Shown here: one piece after another, positions 32,126 to 43,822 of the stretch | Layout: every line of letters begins with the position of its first letter | Position numbering within the stretch: the first letter of the stretch is position 1 | Source: Argyresthia goedartella | Lineage: Eukaryota; Arthropoda; Insecta; Lepidoptera; Argyresthiidae | Direction of reading: 5' to 3' | NCBI GenBank assembly: GCA_949825045.1 | Contig: OX463810.1 | Coordinates: 38,078,201-38,142,200 of the forward strand | Length of the DNA: 64,000 bases | The notes under the pieces: model-generated | The model's database searches: none | What the model was told of the DNA's origin: nothing | The model's input: only the letters and a program-made list of their open reading frames with translations | Translations under genes and position numbers: made by a program

Positions 32126-34094
32126 ATTGTTTAAAACAAATCCCAAAATTGTTGATTATCTATACATCAATATCTATACATTATTTATTATTATGTATAC
32201 AAATATTAATTATACATACCATATAATACTATATAAAACATCTTATTCATTATCAAATGTTAAGTTAAATGTTCCTAGGTTACTTAATTTTTTCACTCAT
32301 TAAATAGCGTCTAAAAGGGAGAGGCAGTTGGAAGAAAACTTAGTTTGAGGTTCCAATGTATCTTTCATCTGTATATTACTTTGGTGAATAAATTTCATTT
32401 TCATTTTCAATTTATCAGATTCCCACAATACCTTAAGATATGGTTACGAATTACGACATCTGCAAGTCTACTCGTACAATGTAACTGTTTGAAAATAAAC
32501 TCTATGATAGTTCTTAAATGCATACACACCAGCGCCACCTGTCGTTTAGGTACGTAACCTTTAAGCGCGCAAGCTAACTATATGCGTACACATGATATTA
32601 CATGACTCACAGCTAGAATAATCTAGATACATCTGTAGATGGCATTACTAACATGTCATCCAGAACCAAACCGTTTGGGAACCAAAGGAACTAATATTAT
32701 ACTTAAATGCGAAAGTACCTATCTCTTTCTTTTACGCTTTCACGTCTAAACCACTGAACCGATTTTGATGACTATGGAACAGAGATACACTAGACCTCGG
32801 AAAAGGACATAATGCTGCCTTTTATCGCGAAAAAAAGATTGAAGGAGCTGAAATAAGGGATTTTAAAAGTTTGTATGGGAGTTCGACATTATCGATGACG
32901 GAACCATGGCATGGTTTAGAAGCACTTGAGAAGTTAGCAAACATTTGTAAAAAGTAGAGGCGAACTAAGAAGGGATTGGTATTTGGATACAATTTGTAAG
33001 AAATCATTAATCACTCTTTACTCCAGTTTACAACCGTTTTGGTCGGTCCGCCCACCGCCGCCGCCGCCCGATCGCGCCGGTCACCCGATTTCACCATCCC
33101 CTCTAAGTCATATCGAAACAAGATGTTCCCTACTCACTTACTAAGAAATTTAAGATATTACCCTTTTTAAATCATCAAGGAAGGTGTATACATTCGGAGT
33201 TAAAATAGTGTTAAACATGCAACGATGATGATCAATCAGGAATAGTAAGTTGTTTTGTAAAAAAATCAAAAAGAAGTAAATACACACTTTTGGATATTTA
33301 TCGAGTAGATCCTTTTATCCTTCGACGGCTAAATACTGTAGTCCGAGCACAACAACAAATAAGTAAATAATTTTGCCTTTGTAGGTACATCAATTCTGCA
33401 TAATTGTACAATTAATTGTCTTGACACCCGCGAAGAATTCGCTTCCCCTCGCTCAGTGACCATCAGTTCATCCCTCACAGACCCTCCGTCATCAGCGAGG
33501 CGCCAATTTAACTTTGATTTGTAGTACTGACTCGTAACGTATACCTCCGTCCGTCACTCACTGTCCTAGTGACGCGTCAAGTCAAGGGCGGGTCCGAGCG
33601 AGAGAAGGAGGGGAAACCACAGAACTTTATTATAAATGCGAAATCTGTGAGGGAAACGCATTCCTCGCGGGTGCCAAGTTAAGTTGGTTTTGGTAAAGTT
33701 GGTCATTACATCCGAGGCGGTATTATTCGGAAAAGGCAGCCTAGTGAAATGACCAATCCACATGCGACATTTTACAACACACTTGCGAGAAAAAAATAGT
33801 AGATTAAAAAATGCACCAAGGGGATAAAGTTTTATGTCAAGGGCGCGATATTGAATCCTGAACGTAACGAAGGCCTTCAGATTTGAATCCCGAGCGAAGC
33901 TGTTATGGCGGGAGAATTAAGACTGAGTCCAGGGTTCAGTGAGGGATTCAAGCGTGCCCAAGACAAAACAGCTTTATCCCCGAGGAGTATACTCTACTAT
34001 TCGCATCTCCACCTGCGAGAAAATATAAAAAGCAAGGCTGCTAAAAACAGCATTCTATTAAAGTGTGTTCGATCTTCGAATAAGTTTCAGCCGT
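32126..34094. other. Non-coding DNA with degraded dispersed repeats
   Basis: AAACCACTGAACCGATTTTG at 32750 and the GGAAAAGGACATAATGC phrase at 32798 look like a widespread type of lepidopteran repeat; the family is not named. A GCC-repeat patch (CACCGCCGCCGCCGCCCG) is at 33053. GAATCCTGAACGTAACGAAG at 33853 resembles the GAATCC-rich centre of the 12795 element. No gene was recognised. Confidence 0.4.
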
Positions 34095-34405
34095 GCCGCG
34101 GTCCTTGCCCGGAGCCCATTAATGTCCCCTCCGAGGGGCACAGGCCTTTACCCGGATACGAGTAAGAATAAGCCATACTCCACCACGCTGGCTCAGCTCG
34201 AGTTGGTGGAGGGATTTTACGATCAACTACACGTAGCGATGATAGCCGGAATCTACCCCCTAAAGTGTCATCCGAAACACGGAAGTTCCGATACTGAACT
34301 TAAGATAAATTAATCATCTCATTGTTTCATGGTCAGGATTCGAACCTGCATCTCCTGTGTGAGAAGCAAGCGTGAAACCCATTAGACCTATATAGGAGCT
34401 CTCGG
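34095..34405 (-). mobile_element. tRNA-derived SINE, reversed
   Basis: On the minus strand the head has TATAGGTCTAATGGGTTTCA (A-box region) and GCAGGTTCGAATCCTGACC (B box), as in a tRNA. The body has CCACCAACTCGAGCTGAGCC, AGCGTGGTGGAGTATGGCTT and GAGGGGACATTAATGGGC. An AACTCG...CAGCGTGGTGGA block after a tRNA head is common in insect SINEs, including those that borrow an RTE tail. The 3' boundary is approximate. Confidence 0.6.
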
Positions 34406-34810
34406 AGCGCCGTGCGTATTTCACGAAATTAGATTTTAAAGCCATTGCAACAAGAACTATGAGAAATGAAAATCTTTTAGTCCCTAGAGTGATCTAGGGT
34501 GTGACATAATGAAATTCAGTACAACTTTTTGTGACCGCTAAAGCCTAGAGGTAAGGTTTGCATGATACATATATGATATGATACATGTCATTTTCGAGCA
34601 GGTGCACACTTATATTTTTATTGATTATATTTTCGTTGATAATAATTAATCACACAACGAAATCTTCCTTCCTGGGTAATTCTTACAATTTATGGAAAAT
34701 GGCGCGTTGGTGTAAATAAAGGCACTACTGCAAAACCGCAAAAATAATGTTTTGAATACGCAAAGTTTAATATGAAGAGAAAAAAAATACAATATCATTC
34801 ATTACATTGT
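34406..34810. other. Non-coding DNA
   Basis: Nothing recognised. Confidence 0.4.
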
Positions 34811-35133
34811 TTATCTACACACGTATCATAAACCCTCTTTACTGCGTTCAAAAACCGCACGTTACGACCAGCATAATTTTAGACTACTTGGTAAAACTCA
34901 TTTCTTATCTGAATATTGATTCATTATGACCATAATGTATCAATTTTCGACAAATTATGACATTCAAATTTCGAACGCCGACGCCTGCCTGCGTGCCGCC
35001 CCTAGTTTGTCTGTGAAGTTGGTACTACTGAACAAGCTAAACAACTGCAGAGCAATGATCAATGCCACAATGACGGTCGAACATGCGGTTCCTGAACACA
35101 TCAAAGAGAGCTTATGATATGTGTGTAGATAAA
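34811..35133. mobile_element. MITE with TATCTACACACGTATC ends, intact reference copy
   Basis: The terminal repeats are TTATCTACACACGTATCATAA (with AACCCT) and, inverted, TTATCTACACACATATCATAA. The core contains ACCGCACGTTACGACCAGCA, TCGACAAATTATGACATTCA and CCTGAACACATCAAAGAGAG. Outside the right end the phrase CTAGTGTATGTAACTGTACA + TAATTAGGCATTAT (35134-35190) also recurs at the other copies, so the real unit may be longer than this pair of ends. Copies are at 8596, 30863/32033, 59950-60670 and 60928-61150. Confidence 0.75.
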
Positions 35134-35190
35134 CTAGTGTATGTAACTGTACATAATTAGGCATTATATAGCAGTCACATAAATTACTAT

Positions 35191-36042
35191 CGAAGTATTT
35201 TTGCATAAAAATTTCAGCGCGTGTTGGAAAAGTAATAATAAGTAAAAGCACTAGGTACTGCGGTAATATAAAGTAAAAAGTACTAGTAGGGAAAAGCTCA
35301 ATTATGAGCCTAAATGCTTTGCCATAAATTGTTGTCAGCATAAGCAATATGAATTAGTTTATAATAATCAACTCATGTTACCCCACCGCATTATTTCTTA
35401 TATGGTTTATATAACTTACTATACCTACCTATATAAAGTTCAGATGTAGTGATATGCACTTAAAACATTATTTTATTGCTACTGTGTTATTATATTGCAC
35501 TGGTGTAATAATTATTCTATAATATGGTTCGGTTTAGCCCCGAGATAGGTCGACCTGTAATGGGGCTAAATTGTAATATTTATAAATAAATAATTCATAG
35601 CCCCATGTTTTTCCATAGCGATTCAACTTATCGGAGTGATATATCATAGATATATCACTACTATAGGTAGATTAAATACTATAAGTTGTGGGTAGGTAAC
35701 GCTTAATGACTACTTTACTTCAAAACACAATGTTACATTTCAGTAGACAATATAATCAATGCTAGAAACTAAGCAAAATAAACGCAATTAAAATAAGTAG
35801 TTTTATAAACATAACATGAAATCACAGCAACTAGCAGTACTGAACTTTGAAAATATTCACTGAGATAAAATATTCACACTATATTCTACTGATTTGTTTC
35901 TTTTCCGTTATTGTGATTAAAAACCTATCTGTCACATAACAATATTTTGGGATACAAAAAACATTCTCATGTCCAATATCTAATACATATATTGTTTCAT
36001 GACATTAACTGATGAACTATTGTAAGTTTTGACCGCTGCACT
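35191..36042. other. Downstream region of IF1, probably partly its 3' UTR
   Basis: Non-coding, AT-rich. On the minus strand an AATAAA lies at 35472-35477, about 570 bases after the IF1 stop codon, and is a candidate polyadenylation signal. A near-palindrome GATATATCATAGATATATC is at 35637-35656. Confidence 0.4.
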
Positions 36043-38707
36043 TTACTCCTTCGGGTTCATTTTAGAAGCTTGCTCCTTGTGGCGTCGGATGGCATCCTCG
36101 TGACGTTTGATCTGGTCCTGGTGGAAGGAGATCTCTTTGTCCAGGTGATTCCTCAGGTCAGCTAGTTGCTGTTGTTGCTGAGGAAGATTAAACATATTCA
36201 TGTTTAATTTCAAAATTCATTTAGACAGTACTTATGTCTTTACCTTCTAGGCAGTACATACATGGTCAATATTCAATCCAGCAATGTAGCTCCTAGTTTA
36301 GACAATGTTGCCGAATAATTCTATAAAATAGTATGGATTTTTTATTGCAATTGTGTATTTTAAAAGGGAAATATTAAACTGCACATCAATAATACTGATT
36401 TGCACAGCAAAAATACAGATTTTTACAGCAAATATCAGGGCAAAATACTGCGGTAGCTTAGGTGAAGGTAAAGGGGGTGAGTGAAGCGAAGCCCCCTTTA
36501 TCTTTCGTGTTAGGTTGAACATGTAAGAACAACAAAAAATACTTAAAATAAAAAAAGTGTTTTTGCTTATCCTTTTTTGCTGTGAAAATCAGTATTTTTG
36601 ATGTGCGATTAAATACTAGCCTTTTTAAAACCTATGAATCCCATCTGAATTTATGGAAACATACATACACACCTAAATACCTAAAATTAACCACACAAAT
36701 TGGAGCTAGTGGTAGGCGTAGGTCTGTTCCTCAAGCATCTTAACAATAAAGCTGGGTTTCTATCTAACTACTATGCCGAATCTTGCTCAATTCACAAGGT
36801 ACTGTCGTTATAGGGCAGGCGCGAACTCATTGATATGAGGTTTTTATTCGACTTATTAAATGGTAAGTTTGACTGCAGGGATCTTCCCAAACATATAAGG
36901 TTCAATGTGCTTAACAAACGAACCCATCATACACCATTCTTGTTGTCCTGCGAAATTTTCCATTTATTTGCATACCCTCACTTTATAACAATAAATTCTC
37001 ATCCATCAATTTATTTAACCCATCACATTAAAAGTAAACTTCTGTCTATCATCCATCACCTCGCAAGAATGAGAATGACTGTTATAATATATTATCGCTA
37101 TGTAAAAATGTTGTACCTTGAACCAGGCAGGCCTTTGCCCAGCTGTGGCATACTGTTATAGGCAACAAAAAAAAAAAGCTTAAACCCTTATCCTACCTCC
37201 CCTACTCCTTTCCCCCCTCCCACCTCATGAAATATGGACAAATATAAATAATAAAAGTAACAGTAAATAGAATATTAAAAACCCAACTATAACTCCCTAA
37301 CAATAATTTAACGACCATAATAAGTAACTAACTGGTAATTAAAATAAGTACTTACAATCTATAAAATGCTGTATCTAACTGTATACTTGAGAACCTTATA
37401 ATCGGCATATTATTTTACTTATAAAATAAATAAATATGTCCAACAAGAATAAATCAACAATTATGGATGAAAAGTTAGTACCTTCTTGTAGAAGTATTGA
37501 TCTTCCCTGGCTGCCTCCATCTTGCCGAAAGCGCCACCGGCCTCGCGGATAGAGCCACCACCCCCGCCACCCCTGCCGGCTCCAGACCCGGGCTCACCAG
37601 AGTACATTCTGGAATGATACACCACATTTATTGTTTATGGGACCCTCTGTTATTCAAGCTTTGAGAAATCATCATCTTCATCAGGAAAAAACAGCTTCAG
37701 GAATATTTTGTACCTTCTCTTAAGTGCAAACACTACAAGTTAGTTGAGTTAGTTGGAGTCAACCAACCAACTCCTGCCTCAGATAGGTAACTTCTATCTC
37801 TTCTCATCTATCTAAACTAAAGTAAGGAATACAATACATACTGTTTTCAGCATTTTCACTTAATAACAATAAGTTTCATGTCAGCATTGGTGACAATAAC
37901 TTAATCTACCTAGATAAACTGTTTAACAAATTCAGTGCCCAAGATGCAACTGTGCATTTTTGTTACAATTTCATTCAGTGCCCCAGTGGCATTTCATAAA
38001 ATAAATGCCTTGGGTTTTTGTTATTTTCTGTACAGGCCATTGTTCTCAGGGTGCCTATTGTTTTCTCCTAACGCAAAGGTGCGTCGAGGGGCATATGCAT
38101 ATATCTATGGATGCCCTACTAAGGCGTTTGGAGAACTTGGTTAGTTTTTTGAGAAGCATTATTGGGTTATTGGCGCAGTTGAGTGATACAATAATAGGGG
38201 CACTGGGGAATGTAGCAATTTTAGTGAGCATCCAATGCGTTAATTCATGAATTTATTACACCTAAGCACCACTTACTTTATTAGTTACAATTGTGGGTTA
38301 AAATACCAAATTGTTAATAAGGGCACCTTCTAGATCCAAGAACAAACAAACTATAAGTGTAAACAACGAATGACGCATTATTATTTCGAGCAAAACAATT
38401 TTGGCAGAGCAAGTTCACATGAACCATGTGATGGCAGACATCTACCAAGGTAGGTACAAACTATGATGTTGATTGAGTAATCGATGTTGCAGCTATTGGA
38501 TTTAACGACAAGAAACAGATGATTGTCTCCTAACCAATAAACGGTGCAAAGCGAAATACAGCACAAGAGGAAGATGTGCAAAACCTCGTCACCTTTGATT
38601 GCGTAACATACCGGTTAACGCTTCACGCACGACGAGTCAAAAAAAGCTTACCTAATGTTGGAAATGGCGGACAGAAGTCTCCTGTTGGTTCTGATAATTT
38701 GACTCAT
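36043..38707 (-). CDS. IF1: Mitochondrial ATP synthase inhibitor IF1, three exons
   Basis: IF1 blocks ATP hydrolysis by the mitochondrial F1 motor when the matrix turns acidic. Exons: 38652-38707, 37482-37608 and 36043-36177, joined through donors TTAG|GTAAGC and AAG|GTACTAAC and acceptors TTCCAG and CCTCAG. The lengths (56, 127 and 135 nt) keep the frame and give 105 residues. Residues 1-20 ([19 protein letters not shown]) are basic without acids, as in a mitochondrial presequence. Then come a glycine-rich linker ([11 protein letters not shown]), the conserved inhibitory core [20 protein letters not shown], and a C-terminal coiled coil with several His ([20 protein letters not shown]). The core matches the minimal inhibitory region known in animal IF1. 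Introns hold old transposon pieces only. All splice sites and motifs are intact, so I expect a working gene. Confidence 0.93.
36385..36610. repeat. GC-core repeat with different flanks (in IF1 intron 2)
   Basis: The core TATCAGGGCAAAATACTGCG ... AAAGGGGGTGAGTGAAGCGA ... GTTAGGTTGAACATGTAAGA matches 30056-30160. Here it is enclosed by a separate inverted repeat, TGCACATCAATAATACTGAT + TTGCACAGCAAAAA against TTTTTTGCTGTGAAAATCAG + TATTTTTGATGTGC, in place of the CACCAAA flanks of the other copies. Confidence 0.7.
36830..37165 (+). pseudogene. LINE RT C-terminal relic plus RTE-type tail (in IF1 intron 2)
   Basis: [20 protein letters not shown] followed by [16 protein letters not shown] resembles the C-terminal F-L-x-x-L-L-N-G-x-x-D-C-x-(D/E)-L segment of several LINE RTs. 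About 200 bases later GGCAGGCCTTTGCCCAGCTG + TGGCATACTGTTATAGGC and a poly-A run match the 3' tail of the RTE copy at 54010-54050 (GGCCTTTGCCCAGCAGTGGG). Both are old remnants. Confidence 0.5.
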
Positions 38708-39009
38708 TGTTACTGTACAAGTATTACACAAAAGATTATTTAAATTTCAATGGTTTTTAGTTCTTTCAGTGTACCTACTTCCGTTGGTTATGTTATGAAC
38801 TGTCAAATTTGACAGCTGAGTTGAGCTGCGATGAATACCATAAGCAACAAACATTTTTTTTAATCAAAAAATATTATGGAACCGTTCGTAAAAAATACGA
38901 ATAGACCAACTAAGTGAATCGATTAACTTTCACAATTATGTTTGCTGATTTTAGAACAAAAACAAATAGGTGACCTCCCTCATACAGCTCGGGACCACAT
39001 TAAATAACA
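38708..39009 (-). promoter_or_regulatory. Intergenic region: IF1 promoter and 3' end of the Myb/SANT gene
   Basis: Only about 300 bases separate the IF1 start codon from the proposed Myb/SANT stop codon, both on the minus strand. An inverted repeat GTCAAATTTGAC (38803-38814) overlaps an E-box CAGCTG. An ATTAAA variant polyadenylation signal for the upstream gene lies at 38859-38864 on the minus strand. No TATA box was seen. Confidence 0.4.
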
Positions 39010-42000
39010 TTATATGTATATTATAGGTAGGACGTAGGTATCAGCAATGAATATTACGTACGCAATTTCATGTTTCTTCATCCATAAGACATGTTTCAGC
39101 CTCTGTTCAGCGATAATCTTGTTCAGCTCAGCTGCCTCTCGCATGGCGCGGGCTGTTTGGCGTTCCTCTTTCAACGTTTCCATTCGCAGACGTTTCTCTA
39201 TAGACGTGTACCTTTTGAAGAAAGATGTTAATGATATTGTTAAGCAAAGCAAAGCATGTAGTGTAGAGTGTAGATACCTAAGATTAAACTTAAGTATGTA
39301 TACTAACCTAATAGACTTCCAAGAGAATATGATAAATGTGATAAATAACGAACATATATTTTTTTTTATCATTAACTAAAAGGAAAAAATTATCAAGGAT
39401 CAATTCGTTGTTGAACCCTAAAAACATATAGGTTACTTTCAAAAAAAAACCATTGAAGTATTTCCTTTACCAAAAAAAGGCATTTGTGCGGAACCCTCTT
39501 GTTCCATTTCGCATTTAGCCGGTATTTTTATATAAAGACAACAGTTATTTTCTATTTAAGTATGAATCTACTTACTTCATTTTCCTACCACTGGCTGGGT
39601 ACTTGTGACCCACCTACCTAACATCTAAATTATATCTTAGAAGAATCATGGAAGTAAATACATATGTTGAACTTACTTCATAAATTCCTGTACATCCCTC
39701 TGAAAACGCTTTAAGTTATTGTCATCATGTACCAATGATGATTGCATCACTGTGGGTGCATTGATCAAGTCGTTTCTGCATTGTAGAGGACTAGATGTTT
39801 CCCCCTCGTGTTCATACATTCTTGAGTCTTCCTGCTCTGAGTTAGAAGATACAATTGAAGACTCTTGCTGGATAGTCTCTGAGATGACATGAGCCTGGGA
39901 AGTAGACTCATGCTGTTGAGAAACACTGGTTTCCATTGGTTCTTCTAAGCCAATGCCACTTGGCTGATTGGTATACCTGCAATCATTGTTATTTAAGTTG
40001 AGTTAAGGTTTAGTAAGTGTAAATAATTAAATTACCAAAGAAAAGTTCAACATTTCCAAATTTCAATCATACTGTAAGTAGGTGGTTAGGTAACCACATA
40101 GGTACTAAAAGCAGATAGCTAGGTAGGTACCTAGATATTTAAACATTGTAGTATACCACTCTCCACCATAACACTGGGTAGGTCATAGGTTCATGTACAC
40201 TATACCTAATATAATATCGTTAGGGCAACAAAAAAGTCTATACAAGTGGGATTTACTCGAGGGCGTCAGACTAAGATATGGTGATATGCTGATAAGCGTA
40301 CATCACAATAAATCTGACGATTTCAGCGTAACGCGAGGGACTTTTTAAAACTTTATGTCCTACGCAACGTGAGGGACGTTACGCTCAAATAATCAGATTT
40401 ATTGAAATGTTCACTTATCAGCATGTCATTAACTTACCATATTTTAGTCTGAGGCGCTTGAGTATATTACCCACTTGTATGACCTTATTTTTTGTTGCTT
40501 AACCCTCTCAATAGCCATAAAAAATATGGCTATAAAAAGCCAAATTGTCATGGCGGCCAGCCACATTATACCTCGCGCCACGAATTAAGAGTGCTGGGCG
40601 ACGTTGGCGGGAATAATTGCGCATATTACAGTACAGGTATTGAAAAGTGATTACTGCGCATTCAATGCTACCGCTCATAACGAGTGGTGCGACGTATACC
40701 AGAGAGAAGGTACGTTTAGCCTCTATTTCCGGTCAGTATTGCCAGTAATAAAAAAGAATAATGGGTAGTAGTAATTATTTTATAAAAATAAATATCAATA
40801 TTATCCAAGTCCAGGCTAGGTGTTCATACGCGAGTGGACAGGTTAACTGAGCGGCTCTAGATGGAACGCTCAAACGTTAACTTTAGAAAGCGGTTATCTA
40901 GAGCTTTCGTGTTTTTTTTTGGTAGATAGTTATTATAAACACCATCCTAAAAGTTTCAGTTATCGGAACTCAATAGTTTTCCAGATATGTTTTTTTTTTC
41001 GTTTATTTGTAGTGCCAAATCTCAAAAAAAATGCATTTCGATAGCCGCGGGCGCCACCATCGTCTTGCCAGTAAGACTTGCCAATGAGATTAGCGACATT
41101 AGCGTAGATATTTAGCTCCACTTTCGCATGGGTCGCATGAGTGATGGCGCGGACGCGTTTTTAAGATGGTGTTTGAATTTATGGGCAAAGGAACGTTATT
41201 TTCTATTAAAGTATTCAATTTTCATCGTATGAACATGAAATGGAATATTTTTCGCGACATCTTATGATAAAAACCATATTTAGCTAGGATACGTAGGTTA
41301 TAGTGGCTAAATTTTTATTGGGTTTTAGGTAGGTTCGAGCTTAGAAGAAACAAAACCGAAACGAAGCATTGGAAAAAAAAATAAAAAAAAAATCCCCCCC
41401 CCCCAATCTAATTGTTAAACTGTGAAAAATGTCAGAAAATGTGAGGTTATGAATGTGAGGGAGGGAGGAACTTCACAGGGGTATTTCCCCTCTCCGCTGC
41501 CCCTCATCTCTACGTTGCCTTTGCCTGTAAAATCTTACAGCAGGTTGGTTAACCTTGTGTTTAACCTAACACCAACCCAACCCCATTTAGAGGCATCGCA
41601 ATTTGGAACCACATGTTATAAAATTTGTTAATAAAATTTAAAACTATGACGGAACTGGTAATCATATGATGCCGTGGGTCATTGAAAAATATGTTAGAAA
41701 TGGCGTTTTAAAAAACTTAAAAACTAATGATTTGCGACACTTCGCGTGAAATGCACTTATAAAGCATAGGATAAATCAGCAAAAACATATAAAACCGTTT
41801 GCGCTTTCTAAAGTCCATGCCGCAAAATAGCCTAATGGCCTCCCCGACTATTAGGAAGGTAACAAACAAAGCAAGCTCTTAGGTACATAGGTACCTAACT
41901 TTAAGCTTGCGTTGTTACATAGATAGGGATAGCCCTATCTATCTATCTATCTTAGTACCTTTATAAATACTTAAAAACAATTAGTGACTATTATTATAAT

Positions 42001-42563
42001 ATATATAATTAGACTTACTCATCAACTGGTTCAGCTTTAACTTCTATATCAGGGGTAATGGTGGTGTTGTTAGTGTTAGTAAGGAACTCGTTTTCAGGTT
42101 TCAGGACACCATCTTTCACAAGATCTAGGATGTTACACACCTCGAGGGATTGCGGGGAATATTTGTGTACTAATGAACCGTGAATAGTTATCTCATCGCG
42201 AGCGATTCTCTTCATGTTTTGCCACTGTGTCTTCACCTTTTTCGTCGTGATGGAGATAAACTTATTACCATATTTCACTGCTAACTCTCGAAGAATCTCG
42301 TTCCAAGCAGTATCCTTTTCTTCAGAATACAATGGCCCACTGTTAGTTTTTGGAATCACCACCTCTTTACGGTCCCTAATTAACTCTAGGAGGTACTGCT
42401 TTTCTTCAACTGACCAATTAGGCGTTCTTGAGCGGCGATTAGCGTTGTTAGCTATCTTCCCCATATTTTTTGACACCTCGCGAGGATCGTGATGTAATTT
42501 CTGCAGCGTTTTTTTGCAAACAATACACTCAACGAAAACGTCCAAAATAATAGGATTCCACAT
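39010..42563 (-). CDS. Myb/SANT-like DNA-binding protein, three exons
   Basis: Exons: 42019-42563, 39677-39976 and 39010-39211, with donors GA|GTAAGT and AA|GTAAGT and acceptors ATTGCAG and CAAAAG; the frame is kept across both junctions, giving 348 residues. Residues about 46-130 form a Myb/SANT-like domain: TPNWSVEEKQYLLELIRDRK at the start, then W-N-E-I-L-R-E-L and KKVKTQWQNMKRIARDEI, the pattern of insect zeste/fibrinogen-silencer-type DNA-binding proteins. The middle is acidic and Ser/Gln-rich, and the C-terminal exon is a charged helix (RLRMETLKEERQTARAMREA) likely to form a coiled coil. The role is probably transcriptional regulation in the nucleus; the target is unknown. The last exon may be longer or spliced again, since GC|GTACGT near 39050 could act as a donor, so the last 16 or so residues are uncertain. 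Intron 1 (39977-42018) contains a MITE. Confidence 0.75.
39420..39530 (+). repeat. Diverged GGGTTCCG-type repeat (in intron 2)
   Basis: AACCCTAAAAACATATAGG at the left and GCGGAACCCTCTTGTTCCAT + TTCGCATTTAGCCGGT at the right resemble the ends of the GGGTTCCG family. Weak. Confidence 0.35.
40219..40503. mobile_element. Hairpin MITE in Myb/SANT intron 1
   Basis: Arms start GTTAGGGCAACAAAAAAGTC on the left and, inverted, GTTAAGCAACAAAAAATAAG on the right, and continue inward with ACAAGTGGGATTTACTCGAG, GTCAGACTAAGATATGGT and GCTGATAAGCG against their complements. Nearly the whole 285 bases pairs with itself. No ORF and no confirmed target duplication. Confidence 0.75.
41388..41403. repeat. Homopolymer tract, A-rich then C
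   Basis: AAAAAAAAATCCCCCCCCCC: an A run followed by a C run. Low-complexity sequence. Confidence 0.8.
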
Positions 42564-42959
42564 TTAAAAACAAGAGACAAACGGCCTAATTTTAGCTAAG
42601 CTTTGATTGATTGACGTTCGACTGAAAACAAACACAGCGAATAGTTTAATGTTTATTTTTTTATGTATTCGACCCTTCTTTCAGACACAGAAAAAAAAAA
42701 CCTTTGACATTTTAACTTATATTTAACATAAAATAGCTGGCGTGTTTGCCGTAATATCATTTACATTTGAATTAAGGGATGTGCAGTTTATTTGTGAAGT
42801 TAAAGTTAATATAGGCAAGCGGAAATTCAAATTAGGCTATATCTACTAACTCCCTGATTTCATTTTACAGACAAGAAGGTGTCATGCCATTAGAACTCAT
42901 TTTAATAATCCTCTGTACGTACACCCTGCCTACTGTGCATTGTGAAATAATCAGCAATA
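42564..42959 (-). promoter_or_regulatory. Upstream region of the Myb/SANT gene, cut by a BEL insertion
   Basis: About 400 bases lie between the start codon at 42563 and the target site of the BEL element. No TATA box or other core motif was recognised on the minus strand. Any regulatory DNA further upstream has been moved away by 6.9 kb. Confidence 0.35.
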
Positions 42960-42964
42960 CTTAG

Positions 42965-43239
42965 TGTCAAAATGACATCATAGCATCAATGTACAGCGCC
43001 ATCTAGTCTTCCATAGTACGAACCACCTCACCCACAACTATACCCTAAATCAATACCTTTAGAGGTGGTTCGACTAATAAAGGCTAGATGGCGCTAATTA
43101 ACCATATCTTATAAATTCCGTTCAACTCGATTTAACCACCATTCTCGCATTAGAGCCCGAGCTGCGAATACCTTGTACAAACCGAATTAAATATCTTCAG
43201 ATAAAACTAAACACCTATTATTTGGGGCACCCATTTTCA
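42965..43239 (+). repeat. BEL 5' LTR
   Basis: Begins TGTCAAAATGACATCATAGC and ends ACCCATTTTCA. It contains AATAAA at about 43074, TATAAA at about 43109 and a strong inverted repeat: AGCGCCATCTAG ... GAACCACCT (42995-43028) against AGGTGGTTCG ... CTAGATGGCGCT (43063-43095). The TATAAA would fit a core promoter. Confidence 0.95.
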
Positions 43240-43254
43240 TGGTGACCCCGACGT
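43240..43254 (+). other. Primer-binding site, tRNA-Trp type
   Basis: TGGTGACCCCGACGT starts immediately after the 5' LTR and is complementary to the 3' end of animal tRNA-Trp (ACGTCGGGGTCACCA), by my recollection of that tRNA. All 15 bases match. Confidence 0.75.
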
Positions 43255-43822
43255 TCGAAATAACGCAGTGAAGAAATTGGACGGAAGAAACCTGCAAATA
43301 CGCCGCCGCGCCGCCCGCGACAAGGACAAAGGCGCGAGCACATGGTCGCAGCCATCTTGCGTATTGCCGCGTTATTGCCGCGTATTCGTTTCAACAGCCG
43401 TCTGAAATTCGTTCCTGCATTAGAACAAGTAAAAGCGACCACGAGGCGTCGAAGAAAGTGATCCTGCAAGGCGAAACCCCAGGAAAACACACTAAGACAT
43501 CACCACGTGCGTCCCGCGTGTGCCCCCCAACATCTGAAGACCATCAGCCGAGAATCAAATCACCGAGCAGCCGAAACCCAACGGACGTACAAGGAGCAGC
43601 ATATCCGAAGCCCGGTGGAGCGTCCAGCCGAGACTGGACTCGAGACCCGTCGGAAGCCGAGGAGCCGCCCCTGCTGTTGGACGAAAGGCGCGCCAGAGAC
43701 GAGAGACATAAAAACATAAGTATCTACCGATCACGTGAGTTGGCACAAAATTTCCCCCCCATTTATTTTATCTATACACCGTTATTAGTAGGTAAATTAT
43801 TGGTAAATTTCGACATTTCCAT

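Noticed and set aside
33566..33763. A 65-codon minus-strand frame (MWIGHFTRLPFPNNT...)
   Set aside because: It has no start context or domain, and the surrounding DNA looks like degraded dispersed repeat rather than a gene.
34327..34405. A functional tRNA gene on the minus strand
   Set aside because: The tRNA-like head is followed by a typical SINE body, so it is treated as a tRNA-derived SINE.
39047..39379. A plus-strand gene opposite the last Myb/SANT exon
   Set aside because: It is the antisense shadow of the spliced minus-strand exon, whose splice sites and frame continuity are better supported.
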